From Ceratodon purpureus (taxonomy: Eukaryota > Streptophyta > Bryopsida > Pseudoditrichales > Ditrichaceae), in assembly GCA_014871385.1 (NCBI GenBank), contig CM026424.1:21738449-21802448 (forward strand): a stretch of DNA of 64,000 nucleotides, read 5' to 3'. The translations under genes were made by a program, and so were the position numbers. The notes under the pieces were generated by a model. The model ran no database searches and was not told the origin of the DNA. It was given only the letters and a program-made list of their open reading frames with translations. Below, in pieces: positions 13,201 through 24,735 of this stretch (its first letter is position 1; the number at the start of each line of letters is the position of its first letter).

Positions 13201-13931
13201 AGGACGAGGTAGAAGAAATAAGCGAGGGCGTGATGTTGCCTGTATTTAAGTCATACGATCCTAAGTTTGTTAGTCCTCAGGAGGTCCCAAAGACCAAGGC
13301 TCAGACAAAGATGGCCGTTACCTCACCGGTCGAAGCAAACCAGCTTGGAGTCGAGGAGAAAGAGGTGGTGGAAGAGGACCGGTTGGACAGCACACCAACT
13401 CCGGAACCAAGCATCTTCCGGAGTTCTAACATGTTGGGGCTGGAAGTGGCGGATGAAGCGACAGGCTCCGACTGTTTGCCAGGCAGGAGCAAGGTAGAAA
13501 AGACAAGTGGAAAGAAGACACGGAAGAAGACCCCTAAGTCGCCACTACCAGAGAAGGTTGTCATGGAAGACGAGGAGGAAGATCAGGAGGAGCAACTCGA
13601 GGGAGGAGATGCTGATCAAGCTGAGAAGGAGCCACAGCGGAAAAATGGGAAGTTAAAATTCAAGGAGAAGCCGCTGGAGGACGGTAATACGGGTGAAGAT
13701 GGAGCCGAGAAGGAGAGTCAGCACGTTGCGAAGGATAGGAAGAAACTGCTGAGTAAGGATTTAGAAGATGAGGCAGAGGCAGAGAATGAGGTGGAGAATT
13801 CGAGTAGGGGGGACCAGGTCAATGCTAAAGAACCGGGCAAATCAAGGGTAAAAACAAGGGCGCAACTCCAAGCTGAAGCTGTTAGTCTCCAGGGACAGGT
13901 AGAGAAAAAGAAGAAGCGGAGGCGCAAATAA
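10228..13931 (+). CDS. RING-like, coiled-coil protein (two exons)
   Basis: Exon 1 is 10228-11923 and exon 2 is 12748-13931. The join (AG|GTGAGT ... TTTCAG|AG) is in phase and gives about 959 residues. The start is the first ATG in the frame, in a GCCATGG context. Residues ~1-80 are basic. A conserved-looking globular part lies at ~85-260. A Lys/Glu-rich coiled coil spans ~310-440. A RING-like cysteine/histidine cluster follows at ~470-520 (CSLC, then C-R-H-x-x-H-x-x-C, then C-x4-C). Exon 2 is highly acidic with basic patches and ends KKKKRRRK, a likely nuclear signal. The RING suggests a ubiquitin-ligase role, but that is inference. The intron is packed with GTAC. A donor at 13899 could skip the stop and join the SET exon at 14401. 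I do not recognise the family; it may belong to a mobile unit with the convergent transposase. Confidence 0.6.
12000..12700. repeat. GTAC-dense intron sequence
   Basis: By eye I count 23 GTAC tetramers in about 680 bp, against fewer than 3 expected by chance. They are not in a regular tandem array; most sit in contexts such as TGTACA, AGTACA or AGTACT. The coding exons on either side show no such excess. Confidence 0.75.
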
Positions 13932-14400
13932 GACTAGCCCTTCTCACCACTTCTAAACTGCTGGAGATTTCTTGAGTTATTTTTCTTTTAGTGATGTGCA
14001 TAGAAGGTGTATGTAGTCCTTCTAAGTTCTAATGTGTATCTTCTCCACCTTTGGGGTTTAGGGAACAGAAACGTGGGGGTTTTGCCCTCCTTTACTATTT
14101 GTATTGTGTTGTTCGCCGACACTGTGACTCTGGGCTTTTTGTATGGTTCAATTATTTTGTAAGTCTCGTTGTGTGAGTACATTATGTTTTGGCAAGTGAT
14201 TATGCTGTGTTTGTGCTGTGATTGTGCTGTGATTGTGCTGCTCTTGTGTGATTCTAATTGTATTCAGATTGTGCTGAGGCTGTGTGAGTAAAGTACTGTT
14301 TTGCACTTGCATCACTTTGTGTGAGTAAAGTATCGTTTTGCACTGTCATCGCGGTCTTTGACAGTGGGGGTGTGGCTTGTTGGGCTGGGGACCATACCAG

Positions 14401-15455
14401 GCTGAGTCTTGGTTTGACTTCAAAGATTTGTCCCGGGGCATGGAGCCCATTCCTGTTCCTGTAGCTTGTTCTAATGTTACTTTAACTCCATTTCACTACA
14501 TGTCCTCAAGCATGGTTCACGAAAAAACCCGTGTAGACCACAGTCTGTATCCCATTCGCACTGGAGACAGCTGCAAATGTGGGACGAGGGATTGCTTGAC
14601 CTCTCCAGTGCCTTGCGACTGTGCAAAAGAATCGGGAGGGGAATTCGCATATGACGAAGATGGCCTCCTCAGAGATTGCTACCTCCAATATGGAATCAGT
14701 GACTGCAGCACTTGTAAGAAGGGAGCAGGCTGTTATTGTCTTGATGTGTCACATGTAGATGCTAGAGGGAGGGGTAGAAAACGTCAAGTTCCGCGCACTT
14801 TTATTAGAGAGTGTAGTGTGAAGTGTGGCTGCAACCGTAAATGTGGTAATCGCGTTGTACAGCAGGGAATGAGGTACCCAATAGAGGTTTTCCACACGGG
14901 CGAGAAGGGATGGGGGATTAGGGCGACGAAGGCTATCCCAGGAGGTGCGTTTGTGTTTGAGTTGAGTGGGGAGATTCTGACAAACGCAGAGATGGATGTT
15001 AGAAACTTTGCAGTGTGGAAAGGACCCTCTTATGGACTACAACTGGATGCCGATTGGGCTACCGAAAAAAAACTTGATGACAACAGCGCCCTCTGCTTGG
15101 ATTCCACCTTGTTTGGAAATGTTGCAAGATTTCTAAATCACAGGTTTGTAATATTTGTGTGCATTCACTAAGTATTATTTCATTTATGTAAAACGTCAAC
15201 TAATATTTGTATACTATTCTGTGTAGGTGTGAAGATGCGAATCTGATAGACATGCCAGTATTGATTGATGAACGGGACAAGAGTTTTTATCACGTAGCCT
15301 TCTTCACGAAACGTCCCATTCTAGAACAAGAGGAGCTCACATGGGACTATGGCATAGATTTTGACCTTGAAGACCCAGGGTTGCCATCCTTTGTATGCAA
15401 ATGTCAAAGCAGCATGTGTAGGGACAAATTTTCCCTTGTAGTTGACCTTGCTTAG
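14401..15455 (+). CDS. SUVR-like histone lysine methyltransferase (SET) exons
   Basis: Two exons, 14401-15143 and 15227-15455, join in phase and give about 323 residues. They hold a pre-SET cysteine cluster (CKCG...CDC..., C-x2-C-x3-C-x-C), a SET domain with GWGIRA, RFLNHRCEDANL and ELTWDYGID, and a post-SET CKCQSSMCRD. The N-H and Y residues of the active site are present. The best match is the SUVR1/2/4 group, whose members act on H3K9 in chromatin. The N-terminal WIYLD domain of that group is not found upstream. No good ATG lies near the left edge, but an acceptor at 14400 (ACCATACCAG) is in phase 0 with a donor at 13899 in the RING gene. So these may be the last exons of that gene, giving a RING/coiled-coil/SET protein of about 1,272 residues, or of a separate gene whose first exon I cannot see. 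Confidence 0.75.
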
Positions 15456-15853
15456 TCGTGTTTGGAACCAGCTCTCTAATGAAATTTAGATGAATCCTAC
15501 TACTCTAAAAACTTGGGTTCAGTAAAGACTCGTACAACGTTTTCGAAGGAATCTTATATACAAATGATACTTAATTAGTACTAAAAGTATATCATTTGTA
15601 CCTTAAGTTAAAATACTACAAGTGATACTATAGCAGTACCGAAAGAATATCATTTGTTCATGCATTAAGTACTTGTATACAGATAAGAATGGATAACTTA
15701 AAAATTAAAGTCAAGGGCACAATTTGGGACTACCACGCAGTCCTAACTGTACTTGCACAATCTGGAACATGTAGGAACAATTGGAACCACAGCGGTCCAA
15801 ATTCATAAAGAACCGAAGACATACAGAGTACACTGCAACTACGGAAGATAATG
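15456..15853. other. Non-coding spacer with GTAC motifs
   Basis: This short spacer between the SET exons and the minus-strand ORFs holds several GTAC tetramers and repeats of a phrase like TATCATTTGTAC / TATCATTTGTTC. It must contain the 3' ends of two convergent transcription units. Confidence 0.4.
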
Positions 15854-16240
15854 TTACGACTCTAGATAATTCTGCAAATTCTCTAGTCCCTCTTCACTCA
15901 TTCTATTATAAAATTCATCCCACACAGCGTTTACTTCCTCTCTCGTCCATCGGGGACTCGTACTCTGAGAACACTCTGATAAAGAGGCTCTGTCCAACCC
16001 TCCTGTCCATGCAGCCTTGTATTGCCTAGGTAGAACAGCCCTCAGCCTCCAGAGAAGGGAATAGAACATTTCTTTACTCCCATGTTGAATGGTCCACTTT
16101 CGCACATGTGAGCTTGCAGCCCAAACGCCACGCACTATCCTCCTACATGCCACAATTGTAACAACTAGTATTCCTAGGTACAGCATTAGAAAGCACCCCA
16201 CGGCAACAACAAATTCATCTATGGCTAACTCAGGGTCCAT
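15854..16240 (-). CDS. Small putative membrane protein
   Basis: A 128-codon ORF starting at the ATG at 16240. After a short acidic start it has one strongly hydrophobic segment (about residues 10-32, with LMLYLGILVV) followed by Arg-Arg, consistent with a signal anchor. The rest is a soluble, charged tail rich in Trp and Glu. I recognise no family. It lies downstream of the transposase on the same strand, in the same GTAC-rich unit, so it may be an accessory ORF of the element or a chance ORF. No splice evidence was found. Confidence 0.35.
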   Translation of the reverse strand: MDPELAIDEFVVAVGCFLMLYLGILVVTIVACRRIVRGVWAASSHVRKWTIQHGSKEMFYSLLWRLRAVLPRQYKAAWTGGLDRASLSECSQSTSPRWTREEVNAVWDEFYNRMSEEGLENLQNYLES

Positions 16241-16504
16241 AGCACAGGAAGAGAGGAGCAAACAACACTATGAATCTCGCAGAAGCACATGGTCACACAC
16301 AAAGAAGCTATCACGTAAGAGTCGTCCATTTGTACAAAGACGGGGACCGAAAATCTTGCCAAATTCTATAAAAAGAACAACGGTCACATAACTTCAGCAA
16401 CACGCTCACTGCCCGTTTCAAACCGTACAAAGAGTATTCACAAATACCTTGTACAATACAAGATTAGTACAATTAGTACATCTAAGTTTTGAAGTACCAC
16501 ATGA

Positions 16505-19500
16505 CTATTCCTCATTGAATGCCCACCACTCCCGTAAAGCATCCTCACAGACCCTCAAGCTCTCTTTGGACATCTTGTATACAGGGGAGCCCTTCACCCT
16601 GTGTGCAGCAAGAATCATTGGAAATTTGCAAGCCCGCACCAAATGCGAATCAACGTGAGCGTCTACGGCCTTGTCGCAGAACACAAAGGTCTTGTCGCCA
16701 CGGCCAAACTTCTTGAAATACTTTGCTCTGATTACTTCGTCGCCCGCACTAAACACGCCCCCCCCATGGACAGTTTAGATGCTCCTGCAACTCAAACTTC
16801 CGCTTTGTACACTGAAGAATATAAAAATCGACTCCATCCTCATTATCCTCCTCTGCAGGTATCATGAAGTTATCCCCTACATCTACCAAGTCCCCTAGAG
16901 ACATGGAGACACCGTCATGCATCCAGTTCGCCTCATCGTCCAACTCCTGTATCACCTCTGCTACTGGACCAGCGCTGTCCGGAACTAACCTTTTCACGTC
17001 CCAGCCCTGCACATGAGATAAGTTCTCACAGTTAGCCCAATCGCAATCAACACAAGGTATACAAAAACATGACAAAGATCGAGTCCTCAGCAAAGTAGGG
17101 TCGGTATCAGAGAAGCCCATAATCGAATAAAGTGACTTCGAGCCCGGTAGAGTCTTGTAGCGTATGCTCGTGTCACCATGGTCGACCTCATCTTCCCCAA
17201 TGTGCCAAAACACACGAGAAAGGGATGGGGTATTTGTCCGCTTGTACGTGCTTGTAACCCGCACAGTGTATCTTTCCTCCAGGAACTAAACAACTTGTTC
17301 AGCATTCTGCAATGGCCTCGATGGATTTAGGATCTGCTCGGAAGTCAAGGCTCTCTTCACAACCGCACCGGCTCCATCCCATTTGCCTTTCCCGTGAGCA
17401 CTTTCGAAGTAGCTCCATCGCATCTTGCAACCCTTGGTAAGAATGGGGTATCTTGCCACAAAGTACATGGCCGTGGCGCACTTGAATTGGGCGCTGCACC
17501 CGTCACTATACACCCAGTGTTCTTCTGGACAGAAGCCAGAATCTTGCAACCAGTCCCAATGCAAGAGCAAACAATGCTGGACATATGCCGAATCATGGTC
17601 CTTGTCGTCAGACACATAGAAGTGTGTTTGCTTGATGATGTTCTCTCCTTCTCTCCACATGGTAATGTGAACTAGGATAGTGACAGAGGTGCTGAAGTAA
17701 TACATACTTTGCACCTCGTTTTGAATTGCGAAACTATAATTTTCTGCAAAATCAATATGGGAGATGATAACTCCCTCAGGGACATTCTTCATCATCTTCT
17801 GGCACTGCTCATCTTGCCATCTCGCCCTGAAATTGTGAGTGATAAACGTTGTCACTGTCTTTTCCATGTAGGACAAGAATACGTCAACGGGTGTCTCTTT
17901 AAAAGCCTCTCTCAGTCGTTTCTTCGGTCTCCCTGTCTTCTTGTCCACGCCCACCTCGTAATACTCAAAGCACTTCCACTTCAACGTGAATGAGTCAATA
18001 CTAGCCAACTCTTTTGGACACAAAGGAAATAACTCAAAGCCACAATCAGGACAATCCCCCATGAGGCAATCCAGCTTGTGCCAAACATCAAGCTCCCCTT
18101 TGGGACAAACACAAGCTTCCCACATCAAGGTTATGCGCTTATAAATCTGACAATGAGCATGACAACCCCCCTCCGTATCAGTAGCACACACCAAGCACCC
18201 ACAATCACAGTTAGACTGTGCATGAAGGCCCCGCACTTTGTCCCTCAAATTGCTCAGTCCAACCTTCATCAGATCCATTTCCACATGGTAGATACAACAA
18301 CAAGTATTCCTCTCTTTTAGCTTTCGCACCCACCAAGGCTTCAACCTCTCGAAAGCTCTCTGGCGAACACTACACTCTGGATGCGCCTCTGTAAACCGCA
18401 AGAAGAACATTGTCTGTATTCCATCAGAGAGTACAAATCAGTATCATAGTACATTAGTACCACTAATAAACATGAGAAGTACCCTAAACCAGAGTATGAA
18501 GTACTGACAAAGAACTGGAACTGTACTAAAACAGTACTATGGTTGTGTACAAATGACGTTTCATTGAGTACAAATGATATAGAAGTAAACTTTGAGTGCA
18601 CATATACTCTTGGACTTCACATTTGCTACAACATCAAAGTACAAACTGTATATATTGGTACAAGACAAGTACGTTGTTTTCAACTGCTACCACATGGAGT
18701 ACTAACTATACAGAACTCTTGAACTCCAGAAGTATACAGTTTGTACTATATGTTCGTGGACTCCACATTTTCTACCACAAACATGTACAAGAGTACACAC
18801 TCGTCCAGTACCTCAATGTATCCAAAGTATAAAGTGTCTACGCGAATTTGTCTTTGTACATAAATGGCCACCACTAATTCACATCTAGTATGGTATAGTA
18901 CATATAGCCACAGGAAGGGTACAAGAGAAGTACAAAACACAGGCTTTCGAAGTATTAAGAATACAGTACCCAAAAACCCTTCGAGCAACAATTATAACTC
19001 CGTGTACAATAAGGCAGCTATCACTGATTTTACAAAGGCAACAGATACAAGTGGTAGGGAAGAACGTACTTGTGCCTCACACAAGTAGTGAGTAGGGTGA
19101 GGCTCGGCCCAAAGATTCCTTCCAACCCTGTGCTTCACAATATCCTTCTTATTAGGTGACACCTTAGTCTGACTCCTCCACCATGCCTCGATCTGGTCCT
19201 TGATGTAGTCGGATAAGCCTCCTCTCTTCTTGCGTTGGAGACGAAGTCTTGGCACAGCTTCTTCGGGGCCGAGAGCATAGACCCTACGATTCTTTGCTAT
19301 CGTGATGCTCTTAGTACTTGTGTGCAGAACTCGTGATAACGCCCTCACACCACCAATCCCCATGCTCACTGCAGCATCTAGAAGGGCACTCTTACGTGCT
19401 AACAACTCGTTTGAATTCGCAACCTTCACCATGGAAAGCTCATGCCTGAAGTTCAAAAGAAAACCGTGCACGGCCTTTGCTTCTTGCGGTCGAGGGTAAT

Positions 19501-20400
19501 AATCAGGTAATAGTGGCCAAACAGTGTCACGACGCAACAGACTCTCCATGACATCTTTCCGACTCAAAGGACCGGGACAACTTCTCAACTCCTCAACTAT
19601 GTACTGAGCTATGCGTAATGAAATCCGATTGGACTCCCTCACACTCAGATGGTCCTCAACGTCCTCATCTGGAAGCTCAGTTGCCAACACTCGTGTTTCC
19701 TCGACCATCTGTCTCTCACGTGCTCTCTGTCGAGCTTTCCTCTCTCTCGCCCCTTCAACTGTAGCCGACCTCTGTTCATTCCGCAACCTACTTTCAGCGG
19801 CTCTAGCAGATGGTCCGGGCCGACTAACACCATGTCTCACACGCTGTCTCTTGGCGGTGTTTCCCATGAGACCTAGGAGTTGTGCACGACACCCACTGCT
19901 TTGTTAGTAATCTATAGACAAACTCAGTACATAGTTGTGGAGTTGAGAGATTAACACCGTCCCGTACATAATGAAGAGTTCCACGAAGAATGCACAATCT
20001 ATTCCACAAAACTCACCGAAATTGCTGACAAGCATCACCTTCTGAATGCAACTGACTCCTCGCTTCTAGTAGGAGAAGATATTTGATACCTCACATCAGA
20101 CAGAGAAGGCAAAACGTTATAGCTACTAGAGGGGTAACTACAAGAATCAGTAGATACTGCGGCAAGAAACAATGCACGCCTAGGAGATTCTTCTGATACT
20201 GATACAGCGTTGCACTTTCCTAAGTAGAAATCTCGCACCCCTTGCTTTGAAACAGGGGTCTCAGATACGTAACAGGAGTCACTAGTTTCGCTATTTTCTG
20301 TATAATAAATCGATTCGACCTCTGAAGTTTGTGGGATACAGGTGAAGTACGAAGTAATCAACTTCTGCACCAGATTCGACCTCTGAGCGGACCTAGACAT
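16505..20400 (-). pseudogene. DDE-type transposase relic, three exons
   Basis: On the minus strand the exons are 20400-20039, 19895-19070 and 18414-16505; the frames agree across both joins. The protein begins MSRSAQRS. It has a basic region and a helix-turn-helix-like part in exon 2, then a Cys-rich stretch (CDCGCLVC, CPDCG). The catalytic-looking core has HIDFAENY, VSDDKDHD, YSDGCSAQFK and HGKGKWDGAG. The same motif series occurs in a widespread, poorly named protein family of animals and plants that I take to be transposases; the family name is uncertain. Exon 3 carries an in-frame TAG at 17288-17286 and a one-base frameshift in a run of eight G at about 16,765, so this copy is probably dead unless these are read-through or sequence errors. 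The second intron is packed with GTAC. Confidence 0.6.
18421..19020. repeat. GTAC-dense transposase intron
   Basis: By eye I count 23 GTAC tetramers in 600 bp. The density matches the intron of the RING gene at 12 kb, which links the two convergent genes. Contexts vary (AGTACA, TGTACA, AGTACT), so this is motif clustering rather than a simple tandem repeat. Confidence 0.8.
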
Positions 20401-20402
20401 TT

Positions 20403-21420
20403 TGCATGAACACAGCAAACACAGGGAATCTGCAAGCAACTATGGAAAAAACACTACGCAACCAGCCCGTCATTGAGCGCCCTAATTGTTTAGACGTTGA
20501 AAACACAGCTGAACATGAGCACAGAGCGCAGCCGCCACGAAAGGTGGGAAAAACTGCATGGGGTAGACGAAGAGAATGTCAAAGCTGGGGTTGATTGCAG
20601 GTGGCGGCGGCATATTCGAGGGGCGTTGAAGGGATCTGCTCTATGGGTCATGCATGGGCACCCTCCCAAGCTCGGCGCCCTTGAATTTCGGATCTTGATC
20701 GCGAAAACGAACGGCTCAAGTGATAGGGTCGCCCACGTGGACGGTCAGGATGCGACATCGAATGTACATTGAGTACTATAAGTACTGTATGTACACTGTG
20801 AACGCAGTGTGATCGGCTACTAAATGAATAACGGAAAAATTCTCTTTTTCCAAATTGAACAGTGAGCCAACCTAGGACTATCCTAAGGCGTCCAGAATCC
20901 ACCGCTGGATCTTGAAAACGTAGAATATTTCCCCCCTTTTTTCCTTGCTAAGCATTCAGTACTACTTTTTAAAATCTTCCACAAATAAGCCACAAAACCG
21001 TCAATTCGCTGATAGAATCTTAGAAACGGCATGCTTTCCTTTCCTCTGCATGAAAGAGATCAGATTCGAAGTTTTGGATAAACAAGAAATTTGTACTTTT
21101 CTGCTAAACTAGTACTTGTGACTTTTTTTTGCACTGTAAACAAGTACAATTAAAACATAGGCGATCACATATCTAAACTATTTTGACACTGCAAATACGA
21201 TCTAAACAAGCATACTTATTATGCAAACCTGTTACAAAACGTAGAAACATTTAGCTCGGATGGTATTTTTTGATGTGAACAGACCGCACCTTGGAAAAAT
21301 ACGACTGTGACTAGAAAAGTACATGGGTCTAGCGTACTTACACCCTACTTCTTGAAATACAAATACAATTACTATACTCCATACTTGTACAAATACAATA
21401 TACTACCAAAATACTACCTC
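20403..21420. other. Upstream region of the transposase, GTAC motifs continue
   Basis: No gene is recognised. GTAC tetramers remain frequent at 20,760-20,800 and 21,090-21,390. The first half is GC-richer and the second half AT-rich. It should contain the transposase promoter and, if this is one mobile unit, its end; I found no terminal inverted repeat. Confidence 0.4.
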
Positions 21421-21765
21421 CATCCAAAAACCTATTTTCATCTAAAACTTGGATTTCATCCAAAATTCCAATCTCATCCAAATCTCAAACTTCATCCAAA
21501 ATTTAGATTTCATCCAAACTTCATATATCATCCAAAATTCAAATTTCATCCAAAACTTAGATGTCATCCAAAACTCAGAATTCATCCAACTCTCAGATTT
21601 CATCCAAAATTTAGATTTCATCCAAATCTTAGAGTTTATCCAAATCTCAGATTTCACCCAAAATTCAGATCTCATTCAAAATCTAAGGTCCATTCAAAAT
21701 CCAAATCTCATCCAAAATTCAAACTTCATTCAAAAATCAATTTTAATCCAAAAATTATACTAAGA
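21420..21765 (+). repeat. Tandem 18-bp repeats in the LINE leader
   Basis: About 18-19 imperfect copies of an 18-bp unit close to TTCATCCAAAATTCAGAT run head to tail. Looser copies (CATCCAAAATT) reappear at 22,010-22,200. The unit length is a multiple of three, so the array stays open in several frames, which explains the repetitive ORFs on both strands. Monomer arrays in 5' leaders are known from other LINEs, where they carry promoter activity; that role here is inference. Confidence 0.8.
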
Positions 21766-22320
21766 TTTCATACACAACACGGATACAACCTTAGTACAAA
21801 ACATCATCTCCAACTACCACATTATATCAAACCCAACCATCAAACAGCCTCGGCCTACCGGCCTCGCCTAAATACAAAATACAAACACCAAATCATAAAC
21901 AGTATAACACCCAATACCATAACAAATCATACACCAATAAATACAAATACATATACATATTCTTGAACCATACAAGTAGAAAATACAATACCCGCCATTC
22001 ATCTAAAACCAAAAATTCATCCAAAATTTAATCCAAAATTAAGAACTCGTCCAATATTAAAAACTCTGCCAAAATTCCAAATTCATCCAAAATCCAGAAA
22101 ACACCAAAACCTCATATTTCATACAAAATTTAAATTTCATCCCAAACATAGTACTCATCTAAACTATAAAATCCACCAAAAAGTCAAATTCTATTTAAAA
22201 AATAGAACTTATCCCAAACAAAAAATTCACCCACGATATCAATCTCACATAATACTTGATATCATACAAATACATGATCTTATTAACAAACACTCTACTA
22301 CCATAGTCTACCAACCCTAC

Positions 22321-24735
22321 GTGAAAATAGAAAAAACCTATCAACATAATGAGAAAATAAATTACGAAAAGAATACAAATCAACACATATACAATTGGTT
22401 TACTAACTCAATTACAAATCATTCCCTCCAATCCAATACAACTTTGCACTACCTACCTTTAAGCCTAGAACAAATAATACCTGCATTACCTAATCTATTT
22501 AACACAACAAAATTTATAACAATAAAATACTCTAAATTAAATTACAAAAACCCTAAAACTAGTATTTACCAAGGATACTACTTTGTAAACAAATCAGCCC
22601 TACTTCAGTGCGGGGACATTGAATCAAACCCAGGGCCAATGCCCAACATACTTAGAACTCATCCAGCCGAACATAAGAAAAGAGCTAGAAGATACTTTAT
22701 CCCTAGCACAATTAAATTGCGCCCGGAATACCAACACATTACAAACTCATTTGCTCCAATTTTAAAAACTAGCCACCATCTACACCATCAAGCAATCATT
22801 GAATTTCCACATCTACATCAATATATACAAACAAAAATACAATCCCCACTACCTCACATACTATATGCATTAATCGTTACCATACACCCACTAATAAATA
22901 CATGTAATCATATATTAGCTCATCCCCGCATTTACTACTTCAATGATATTTGGACTAATACAGTAATGATTAGACTAGCCAACCTAAATAACCCTCCGGA
23001 AAGACACATCCTCACCCAACACCCTTATACCAAATTCATTGAAATGAACCAAGACCTAATATCTCCAAAAAACTCAATTCATGATGAACTATACAAATTT
23101 ATCCATAACCAAGATACACCACCAACACCTATCATACTCCAAAGAAAATTTCATTTCTTACTAAATAAATTAATCACTGAAGCTTTACGCTGTTTCGAAA
23201 GTCTAAATGAATATTCACATCCACCGCCCCTTCCAAACATCCCAACACCTCCCACGAGAATAAACATCAACACTAATGACGAAACAAAAATAATAACTTG
23301 GAATGCATCTTCGCTTAATACAGCTTTACCAAACCTACAAAACCTCTTATACAACTCTTCAAGGAATATGGCAATTATAAACATCCAAGAAACAAAACTC
23401 ACAGCAACTAAATCCACTAAATGGATACAAAATCTATTTCCTGAATACAAACTCATTTTTAATAACACACATGGCCTCACGAGATGCATGCAACAAAGAA
23501 TGCCCTACACCCCCGGAAGAGGAGGCCTACTCACACTTATACACAATAAATATGCTTTCTCTGGAAATATTACCAAAATCCCTACACCATCAAACATTTC
23601 CCCATATCTACAAATAATAAAAATCAACAACCATCCATTACTACCATGGTTAATCATACACTTATATATGCCCACACACATAGAAGACATCCGTCTCATT
23701 CCCCACATCCAAACTACAATCACAAACCAAATAATTGCACACCCTAATCATACATACATCTTGTGTGGAGACTTCAACCGAGATATAGCACTAAACGGAA
23801 GACTAAACCACAACACCAACACTCCACCACAAGAAGAAGATATTCAATGGAAAAACTTTACCAATTCACTAAATCTAGAATACATCCTAACAAACACAAC
23901 ATTCTCTACACAAGGTGGCTACAACTACACATCAACTAGCCTCATAGATGGTTTCTACATAAAATCCCTAGACAATACTAGATTCACCTCCACGACAAAC
24001 ACAAATTTGAATCTAAACTCAGATCATTATCCAGTCACCTTACACATTCCACAAAACCTATTGATAGCCAGATCACCAGCCCCAATCACTACCCCAACAA
24101 TTAGAATCTTAAACCCAATACCCCCAGAAAACTTGGAAAAATTTAATATTGAATTTTTTGAAAAAAATTCTATACAAATAAATGAATTAACCAGTCTATT
24201 AGAAAATAATGACCATCTTATCCCCGCTTTATGGCAAGAAGCTTGCGGATCCTTAGACAAAATCGTAGAAAAAATCTCAGAAACCATTGAAAAAACGTGT
24301 AACGCACCTCGACTACCACAACTCACAAATAGAACAAGGCAACAAGGCGGCTTTTTACCTCGAAAACTAGCCAAAGAATGGAAAAAACATCTTGCCACAT
24401 ATCATCTTATCAGAAAAACTATATACATTGGATAAAACAACCCACAATGGCAAACACACCCCATACTGAACGAAATACGTAGCCACCAATACGTACAAAT
24501 CCCACATCCACCAGTAACGGACTCTATACCAAACGAATGGATTGATGTCATAGCTAACATCGCAAAAACTGCTAACAAAGAAGCCAGGAAAATAACCACA
24601 AAATACACTAAAGATTGCATCCGCAAAGCCATATCAAAATATCGACAACTGTATGAAAAAAGCCCCAAAAAAATAAATAGAAAAGTCTTCAAAAACTCTG
24701 AAACTTCACCTCTTGACTCTATAATGGATAGATAA
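22321..24735 (+). pseudogene. LINE: 2A-like peptide and AP endonuclease part
   Basis: The frame opens at 22321 without a clear ATG; the first in-frame ATG directly follows the 2A motif at 22639. Codons from 22600 read LLQCGDIESNPGP, matching the 2A consensus D-x-E-x-N-P-G-P at which ribosomes skip a peptide bond. After a linker of unknown function the AP-endonuclease domain runs from about 23290 to 24050. It has ITWNASS, INIQETKL, LIIHLYMPT, LCGDFNRD, SLIDGFYI and SDHYPVTL, so the catalytic N, E, Y, D/N, D and S-D-H positions are all kept. TAA codons at 24433 and 24733 interrupt the frame before the reverse transcriptase, though the same frame resumes after each. Confidence 0.8.
22600..22638 (+). 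other. 2A-like ribosome-skipping peptide
   Basis: The sequence encodes LLQCGDIESNPGP. The invariant D-x-E-x-N-P-G-P core is complete and is preceded by a Leu-rich, Cys-Gly turn as in working 2A peptides. It lies near the N-terminus of the element's protein, a position known for some LINE 2A peptides, where it may also act as a targeting signal. Confidence 0.85.

Noticed and set aside
14022-14300. Repeated TGTGCTGTGATTGTGCTG phrase as a regulatory array
   Set aside because: Only a few loose copies; too short to distinguish from local simple sequence.
9841-21000. Terminal inverted repeats bounding a 10-21 kb giant transposon
   Set aside because: I compared the sequences near both edges by eye and found only a short direct match (AAGGCGTC), not an inverted repeat.
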